A stretch of DNA of 28,213 nt, from positions 20,724-48,936 of the forward strand of contig DDPD01000062.1 of the NCBI GenBank assembly GCA_002342025.1. The letters run 5' to 3'. Under the pieces are notes generated by a model, which ran no database searches, had not been told where the DNA came from, and saw only the letters and a list, made by a program, of their open reading frames with translations. A program made the translations under genes and the position numbers. Source of the DNA: Moraxellaceae bacterium UBA2477 (GTDB lineage Bacteria; Pseudomonadota; Gammaproteobacteria; Pseudomonadales; Moraxellaceae). Below, piece after piece: positions 23,347-28,213 of the stretch. Every line of letters begins with the position of its first letter. Positions within the stretch are counted from its first letter, which is position 1.

Positions 23347-23989
23347 TACAGGGCCAGCCACGCTCCTGTGCGATGCGGGTGAGGGTCTCATCCGCATCCA
23401 CCGCCACCGGATGCGCCACCACCTCTAACAGCGGTAAATCGTTGCGCGAGTCGGAATAAAACCACGCACCGTCCAGCGATTCACCGCGCTCGTCCATCCA
23501 CGCCTGCAAACGCGTGATCTTGCCGGCTTGGAAGCAGGGCGTGCCGGCGAGCTTGCCAGTGAAACGGCCATCTGGCGTTTGCTCTGGCGTGGTTGCAATC
23601 AGGTGCTCAACGCCTAAGCGCTCTGCAATCAATTCAGTGACGAAATGATTTGTCGCGGTAATGATGACCAGCGTGTGGCCCATGTCGCGATGCTTCGCCA
23701 GCAGGTCAAATGCCTTCGGCAATAACAGGGGTGTAATGCACTCGGCCATGAACTCATCGCGCCATTGCTTCAACGTTGCCGGCTCATTGCGAGCCAGCAC
23801 CGCGAAAACAAACTCACAGAAAGCTCGAATATCGAGTGTGCCAGCACGGTAGTCGGCATAAAAACCGTCGTTAGCCAGGCGATAGGCCTCGGCATCGACA
23901 TGCCCGCGTGACACCAAGAACTCCCCCCACGCATGATCGGAATCGCCGCCCAGCAGGGTGTTATCAAGATCAAATAGGGCCAGCGTCAT
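23330..23989 (-). CDS. HAD-IB family hydrolase (SerB-like phosphatase)
   Basis: This is a HAD-superfamily phosphatase of 219 residues. The nucleophile motif is FDLDNTLLGGDSDHAW with D7 and D9. Motif II is in VIITATNHF and the acidic motif IV is YSDSRNDLPLL. An alpha-helical C1-type cap lies between them, typical of subfamily IB (phosphoserine phosphatase relatives, TIGR01490 group). Members include histidinol-phosphatase-like and phosphoserine-phosphatase-like enzymes; the substrate is not clear here. The ATG at 23989 has GGAG 10 bases upstream; a TTG five codons earlier (24004) is a less likely start. It is divergent from rppH and convergent with the SDR gene. Confidence 0.85.
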   Translation of the reverse strand: MTLALFDLDNTLLGGDSDHAWGEFLVSRGHVDAEAYRLANDGFYADYRAGTLDIRAFCEFVFAVLARNEPATLKQWRDEFMAECITPLLLPKAFDLLAKHRDMGHTLVIITATNHFVTELIAERLGVEHLIATTPEQTPDGRFTGKLAGTPCFQAGKITRLQAWMDERGESLDGAWFYSDSRNDLPLLEVVAHPVAVDADETLTRIAQERGWPCISLRA

Positions 23990-24062
23990 CGCGAGATGCT
24001 CCAAGGGGGGCGGAAAATGGCGATGATACCCACAGATAACGAAAAAATCCGCCGTCTAGCTT

Positions 24063-24077
24063 GCCCCGCTTCGGGGC
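24063..24077. other. GC-rich hairpin between the HAD gene and rppH
   Basis: GCCCCG-CTT-CGGGGC forms a perfect 6-base stem with a 3-base loop in the 136-base divergent gap. On neither strand does a T-run directly follow, so it is not a standard terminator. It lies about 50 bases before the rppH start and about 75 bases before the HAD start, and would be in the leader of whichever gene is transcribed through it. Confidence 0.45.
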
Positions 24078-24125
24078 GTCAGGTAGTAATGGCAGCAATA
24101 ACAAATTGTTTTTTAAGGAATCACC

Positions 24126-24623
24126 GTGATTGACGAGGATGGCTTCCGACCCAATGTCGGCATCATCGTAGCCAATGCCGCCGGACAAGTTCTGTGGGCA
24201 CGGCGCTACGGCCACGACGCGTGGCAATTTCCCCAGGGCGGCATCGCCGATGGCGAGTCGCCGGAGCAGGCGATGTATCGCGAACTACACGAAGAAATTG
24301 GCCTGCAACCGCAGGATGTGAAAATCCTGGCGCAGTCGCGCGGCTGGCTGCGCTACCGCCTGCCACGCCGCTTTATCCGTCACGATAAGCCGCCGATCTG
24401 CATCGGCCAGAAGCAGCGTTGGTTCTTGCTGCAACTGGTGGGGCCGGAGTCGCATGTGAAGTTGGATTGCCAGAAACCGGCCGAATTCGACCGCTGGCGC
24501 TGGGTGAGCTATTGGTATCCACTGGATCAGGTGGTGTCGTTCAAACGCGAAGTCTATCGTCGTGCGCTTAAAGAGCTGCTACCGCGCCTGCCCGTTCAAA
24601 ACAGTTCTGCGTTGGTAGGTTGA
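24126..24623 (+). CDS. rppH: RNA pyrophosphohydrolase
   Basis: RppH removes pyrophosphate from the 5' end of mRNAs and so triggers RNase E-dependent decay. The product is 165 residues (E. coli 176). The Nudix box Gx5Ex7REUxEExGU runs from G38 to L60 (E44, R52, E53, E56, E57). Further RppH-typical segments are GFRPNVGIIV, WQFPQGGI and GQKQRWFLLQL. It starts with GTG at 24126 after an AAGGA ribosome-binding site. It ends one base before the ptsP start, so the pair is an operon, as in E. coli. Confidence 0.95.
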   Translation: MIDEDGFRPNVGIIVANAAGQVLWARRYGHDAWQFPQGGIADGESPEQAMYRELHEEIGLQPQDVKILAQSRGWLRYRLPRRFIRHDKPPICIGQKQRWFLLQLVGPESHVKLDCQKPAEFDRWRWVSYWYPLDQVVSFKREVYRRALKELLPRLPVQNSSALVG

Positions 24624-24624
24624 T

Positions 24625-26934
24625 ATGCCCATAACACCGACCGAACCGAGCATGCTGGAAGTCCTGCGTCGCATCGTCCAAGAAGTGGACAACGCTCCCA
24701 GCTTTCAGGCCGCTCTCGATGTGCTGGTCGCGTCCGTGCGCGAAGCCACCGACACCGAAGTGTGCTCCGTCTATTTGCTCGACGACCGCACCGAACGCTT
24801 AGTGCTGATGGCCAACGAAGGCTTTAATCCAGCGTCTATCGGCGTGGTCAGTCTCGGTTTCAGCGAAGGTTTGGTCGGCCTCTGCGCCACCCGCGAAGAG
24901 CCCATCAACTTGCAGGATGCCGCCACGCATCCGAGCTATGTGTATTTCCCGGAAACCGGCGAGGAGCGCTACAACGCATTCCTCGGCGTGCCCATCATGA
25001 ATCGCCGTAAAGTCTTGGGCGTTCTCGTGGTGCAGCAGCTGGAAAATCGCCGCTTTGACGAAGGTGAAGTCGCGTTTTTGGTGACCTTGTCTGCTCAGCT
25101 CTCCGGCGTAGTGGCGCATGCCAAAGTCATGGGTCAACTGGAAGTGGTGCGTGGCTCCCGCGCCACGCCCACGCAGATTTATCAGGGCATTACCGGCGCC
25201 ACGGGCGTCACCCTGGGCCGCGCCGTGGTGCTCTACCCGAAAGCTGACTTGGAGCAGGTACCGGATCGTGCGGTAGATGACATAGATAGCGAACTGGCCT
25301 TGCTGGAGAAGGCGCTAGAGGCGGTGCGCGAGGAAGTAAAAGCGCTGGACCTGCGCATGGCTGGCACTTTGATGCCCGAAGAACGCGCCCTATTTGATGT
25401 CTACCTGCGCATGCTCGACGACAACGCTTTGGGCGGCGAAATTGCCGAACGCATTGAGGCCGGCAACTGGGCGCAGGGCGCTTTGCGCGAAGTGATCGAC
25501 GAGCACATGCAAAGCTTCTCGGCCATGGAAGATCCGTATCTGCGTGAGCGCATGTCGGATGTGCGCGATCTCGGCCTGCGCTTGCTGGCGAAACTGCAGG
25601 ATCAAGAGTCCGAAGAGACCCGCGAATTCCCAGAAAATAGCATCTTGGTCGGTGAGGACATTTCCACGGCCATGTTGCTGGAAGCCCCGTTAGATAAAGT
25701 CTGCGGCGTAATCTCCGCCACCGGTGCGGCGAACTCGCACATGGTCATCGTGGCGCGTGCACTGGGCATCCCCACGGTGGTGGGCGTTAGCGACATTCCG
25801 GTCACCACCTTAGACGATGCCGAGATGATTCTTGATGCCTACCTCGGCCGCGTCTTTGTTCGCCCCTCCCGCGTGCTGCGTAAGCGCTACAAAGACATCA
25901 TTCGCGAAGAGCAACAGCTCGTTGCCGGCCTCGATGCCTACAAACAGCGCGAAGCCGTCACCCCCGATGGCCATGCCATGGCGCTCTGTGTGAACACGGG
26001 CCTGATGGCCGACGTGGCGCGCGCAAAGGATCGTGGCGCTGAAGGGGTTGGCCTGTATCGCTCGGAAATTCCGTTCATGCTGCGCGAACGCTTTCCTGGC
26101 GAGGAGGAGCAACGGAAGATTTACCGTCAGCAGCTCGAAGCCTTTGCGCCCAAACCCGTCACCATGCGCACATTGGACATCGGCGGCGACAAGGATTTGC
26201 CCTACTTCCCCATTGAGGAAGACAACCCCGCGTTGGGCTGGCGTGGCATTCGCATCACGCTCGACCACCCGGAAATTTTCATGGTGCAGGTTCGCGCCAT
26301 GCTGAAAGCGGCTTCCGGCCTAAATAACCTGCAAATTCTATTGCCCATGGTCACCACGGTGGGCGAGGTCGACGATGCCGTGGCGCTGATTCATCGTGCC
26401 GTGCATGAGCTTAAAGAAGAGGGCGAATTCGAGGTGTCGCTGCCACGCATCGGCGTGATGGTTGAGGTGCCTGCCACGGTGATTCAAATTGCCGACCTGG
26501 CTCAGCGCGCCGATTTCGTCAGCATTGGCTCTAACGACTTAACCCAATACTTGCTGGCGGTGGATCGTAACAACACGCGCGTGGCCGACCTGTACTCACC
26601 GTATCACCCCTCCGTGCTACGCGCCGTGCGTTATGTCGTTAACGAAGTGCATCGCGTGGGAAAGACGGTGAGCATCTGCGGCGAAATGGCAGGTGATCCG
26701 GGCACGGCGATTTTGCTCATGGCCATGGGCTTTGATTCGCTGTCGATGAGCGCCAGCAATCTGCTGAAAGTCCGCAAAACTGTGTGCATGACACCTCTCA
26801 CCGAAGCCAAATTACTGCTCGATGAAGTGCTGGCCTACGACAACCCCGCGCAGATTCGGGCCACCGTTGAAGCGAAATTAACCGCGCTGGGACTGATCGA
26901 TTTGATTCGGCCACAAGGGGCGCGCACTAGCTAA
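24625..26934 (+). CDS. ptsP: Phosphoenolpyruvate-protein phosphotransferase PtsP (EI-Ntr)
   Basis: PtsP is enzyme I of the nitrogen-related PTS. It passes phosphate from PEP to NPr (PtsO) and on to PtsN, which regulates potassium, nitrogen and envelope processes. The product is 769 residues. An N-terminal GAF domain spans about 10-165 (TDTEVCSVYLLDDR, FLGVPIMNRRKVLGVLVVQQ). Then come the PtsI-like parts: the phosphohistidine domain with H372 in GAANSHMVIVARALGIPTVVG, and the PEP-binding barrel with MRTLDIGGDKDLPYF, FVSIGSNDLTQYLLAVDRNN and active-site C685 in CGEMAGDP. Homologues often start at the ATG nine codons later (24652); the first ATG has TAGG at good spacing and is kept. It overlaps the NRDE gene tail to tail by 8 bases. 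Confidence 0.95.
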   Translation: MPITPTEPSMLEVLRRIVQEVDNAPSFQAALDVLVASVREATDTEVCSVYLLDDRTERLVLMANEGFNPASIGVVSLGFSEGLVGLCATREEPINLQDAATHPSYVYFPETGEERYNAFLGVPIMNRRKVLGVLVVQQLENRRFDEGEVAFLVTLSAQLSGVVAHAKVMGQLEVVRGSRATPTQIYQGITGATGVTLGRAVVLYPKADLEQVPDRAVDDIDSELALLEKALEAVREEVKALDLRMAGTLMPEERALFDVYLRMLDDNALGGEIAERIEAGNWAQGALREVIDEHMQSFSAMEDPYLRERMSDVRDLGLRLLAKLQDQESEETREFPENSILVGEDISTAMLLEAPLDKVCGVISATGAANSHMVIVARALGIPTVVGVSDIPVTTLDDAEMILDAYLGRVFVRPSRVLRKRYKDIIREEQQLVAGLDAYKQREAVTPDGHAMALCVNTGLMADVARAKDRGAEGVGLYRSEIPFMLRERFPGEEEQRKIYRQQLEAFAPKPVTMRTLDIGGDKDLPYFPIEEDNPALGWRGIRITLDHPEIFMVQVRAMLKAASGLNNLQILLPMVTTVGEVDDAVALIHRAVHELKEEGEFEVSLPRIGVMVEVPATVIQIADLAQRADFVSIGSNDLTQYLLAVDRNNTRVADLYSPYHPSVLRAVRYVVNEVHRVGKTVSICGEMAGDPGTAILLMAMGFDSLSMSASNLLKVRKTVCMTPLTEAKLLLDEVLAYDNPAQIRATVEAKLTALGLIDLIRPQGARTS

Positions 26935-27676
26935 GTCGCGTCAGCTCGAACCGATGATGCAGCCCTTCGTTATAGTCCTGCTCGTGCCAATACACGCCGT
27001 CGCGCGCAATCCGCAGCCAAGTGGAATTGCGCGTGCCATAGGCGGGCGTACGAATACAAATGGGCGATAACACGCGCTCCATCGCTAACCCCACGCCGGT
27101 GTTCGGTAGCTCGGTGTCCGGCGCGGGCGTTGTATCCGCTAGCAGGGCGAGGTGGGCTTCCGGTACATTGACTTGCTGCTCGGTGAGCGCCTGCGCGCCG
27201 CCCAACAGGCGCATCAGTTTCGGCCAAGGGGCATCGAGCGTGGCATTGGACAGCCCATGCCAACCGGCGGCGACTTCCGTTGGCTCGGGCTGATGGCTGC
27301 CGACGCACCACAGCGTATCGGCATCCGCCAATAACAGGTTAAATCCGCCATAGCGCTCACGCTCGGCGTGGACCTGCTGTGCGAACGCAACTGCAGTCAG
27401 GTCGCCACACAGATACGCTGCCGCCAACTCGCCCCGCGAACGCGCAGCCGCCGGCATGCTTGGATCGCGCACATTCGTCAGCGCCGCAAATCGGCCGTGC
27501 AGCGTGACGCCCATCCACGTACCGCCGCCTTGCAAATCACGCCCAGCCAGCACGGTCTGTGCCTCAGGCCAGAGGTGCGTTGCCTGCGCCGGGCGCGCCA
27601 AAAATTCGTCGCGATTTGCCCATACCTGAAGCGGCAGGTCGGATTGTGGTTGCCAATGAAAGGCTAAAAGGCACAT
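26927..27676 (-). CDS. NRDE family (TANGO2-like) protein
   Basis: The 249-residue product belongs to the NRDE (DUF833) family that includes animal TANGO2. It starts MCLLAF, and Cys2 would be the N-terminal nucleophile if Met is removed, as in Ntn-type folds to which the family has been compared. The name motif is in VWANRDEFLARPAQ, followed by AGRDLQGGGTWMGVT and ALTNVRDP. TANGO2 relatives have been connected with haem handling and lipid metabolism, but the bacterial function is unsettled. The gene stands alone, convergent with ptsP and divergent from lgt. Confidence 0.88.
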   Translation of the reverse strand: MCLLAFHWQPQSDLPLQVWANRDEFLARPAQATHLWPEAQTVLAGRDLQGGGTWMGVTLHGRFAALTNVRDPSMPAAARSRGELAAAYLCGDLTAVAFAQQVHAERERYGGFNLLLADADTLWCVGSHQPEPTEVAAGWHGLSNATLDAPWPKLMRLLGGAQALTEQQVNVPEAHLALLADTTPAPDTELPNTGVGLAMERVLSPICIRTPAYGTRNSTWLRIARDGVYWHEQDYNEGLHHRFELTRLS

Positions 27677-27770
27677 GTGTCATCTCCCAAGAGGCTCGCT
27701 GATCATGCCCGACACAGCTATGATGCGTCAGCGCTTTTCAACTTCGTGATGCTGAATCTATGAGCCTACT

Positions 27771-28213
27771 ATGTTGATCTACCCCCACATTGACCCCGTT
27801 GCTCTCGCCTTAGGGCCTCTAAAAATCCATTGGTACGGCCTCATGTACCTGTTCGGTTTTGCGTCGGCCTACGGCCTAGCCCTGTGGCGCGCCAAACGCA
27901 TGGGCTGGTCGCAGGACCAAGTCGCCGACCTGATTTTTTACGGCGCCATGGGCGTGATTCTTGGCGGCCGCATCGGCTACGTATTTTTCTACGGCTTTGA
28001 TCGCTTCCTCAACGATCCGCTCTGGCTGTTCCGTATTTGGGAAGGCGGCATGAGCTTCCACGGCGGCTTCTTGGGCGTTCTGGTTGCTGGCGTTGTGTTT
28101 GCTCGTCAGTACAAAACGCCTTGGTTAGAAATCACCGATTTGCTGGCGGTGATTACGCCACCGGGACTATTTTTTGGTCGTATCGGCAATTTTATCGGCG
28201 GCGAACTTTGGGG
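27771..28213 (+). CDS. lgt: Prolipoprotein diacylglyceryl transferase, N-terminal part (runs off right edge)
   Basis: Lgt moves diacylglycerol from phosphatidylglycerol to the lipobox cysteine of prolipoproteins in the inner membrane, the first step in maturation of proteins such as the DUF3604 lipoprotein in this window. About 147 codons are present from the ATG at 27771. Features are YPHIDPVALALGPLKIHWYG with an essential-type HWYG, GGRIGYVFFY, WEGGMSFHGGFLG with the conserved His, and at the edge FFGRIGNFIGGELWG, matching the Lgt signature. About 115-125 residues are missing to the right. The 94-base gap before it probably holds the promoter; a TATGAT at 27719-27724 is a possible -10. Confidence 0.95.
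   Translation, partial: MLIYPHIDPVALALGPLKIHWYGLMYLFGFASAYGLALWRAKRMGWSQDQVADLIFYGAMGVILGGRIGYVFFYGFDRFLNDPLWLFRIWEGGMSFHGGFLGVLVAGVVFARQYKTPWLEITDLLAVITPPGLFFGRIGNFIGGELW

Noticed and set aside
24063..24077. The GC-rich hairpin as an intrinsic terminator
   Set aside because: No T-run directly follows on either strand, and both flanking genes are transcribed away from it, so a terminator would have nothing to stop.

Overview
The window is ordinary chromosomal DNA from a gammaproteobacterium. The gene order points there: an E. coli-type complex I operon with a fused nuoCD and a NuoG of about 907 residues; the block ygfB-pepP-ubiH-ubiI divergent from a ZapB-like gene, zapA, 6S RNA and ygfA; and rppH-ptsP followed by lgt. 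The wax ester synthase/diacylglycerol acyltransferase (WS/DGAT) recalls lipid-storing groups such as Moraxellaceae or Alcanivorax and Marinobacter relatives, but genus cannot be fixed from the sequence. No insertion sequences, phage genes, CRISPR arrays or tRNAs were seen.

Region 1 (1-10830, minus strand) is the nuo operon, read from nuoA (start 10830) down to nuoL, which runs off the left edge. The order is A-B-CD-E-F-G-H-I-J-K-L with short gaps or 4-base overlaps. All iron-sulphur ligands checked are intact, including the N7 set in NuoG. Region 2 (10962-16742, minus strand) is ygfB-pepP-ubiH-ubiI-WS/DGAT, tightly packed and ending just upstream of nuoA. It joins ubiquinone hydroxylation to a storage-lipid enzyme and lies before the complex that uses ubiquinone.

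Region 3 (16755-18233, plus strand) starts at a good sigma70-type promoter and holds the small coiled-coil ZapB-like gene, zapA, the 6S RNA gene and ygfA. The ygfA ribosome-binding site appears to lie inside the closing stem of 6S RNA. Region 4 (18360-23346, plus strand) is the least understood part: a membrane-anchored parvulin-like prolyl isomerase, a HupE/UreJ-type metal permease-like protein and a cysteine-rich DUF3604 lipoprotein with PHP-like metal motifs are joined by 4-base start/stop overlaps, and an SDR oxidoreductase follows 15 bases later. This is the best candidate for an undescribed envelope system.

Region 5 (23330-28213) is housekeeping: a HAD phosphatase (minus), rppH-ptsP (plus; RNA 5' end processing and the nitrogen-related PTS), an NRDE/TANGO2-like gene (minus) and the start of lgt (plus; prolipoprotein modification), cut by the right edge. 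Two convergent gene pairs overlap tail to tail with no room for a terminator between them. No gene-free stretch exceeds 300 bases.
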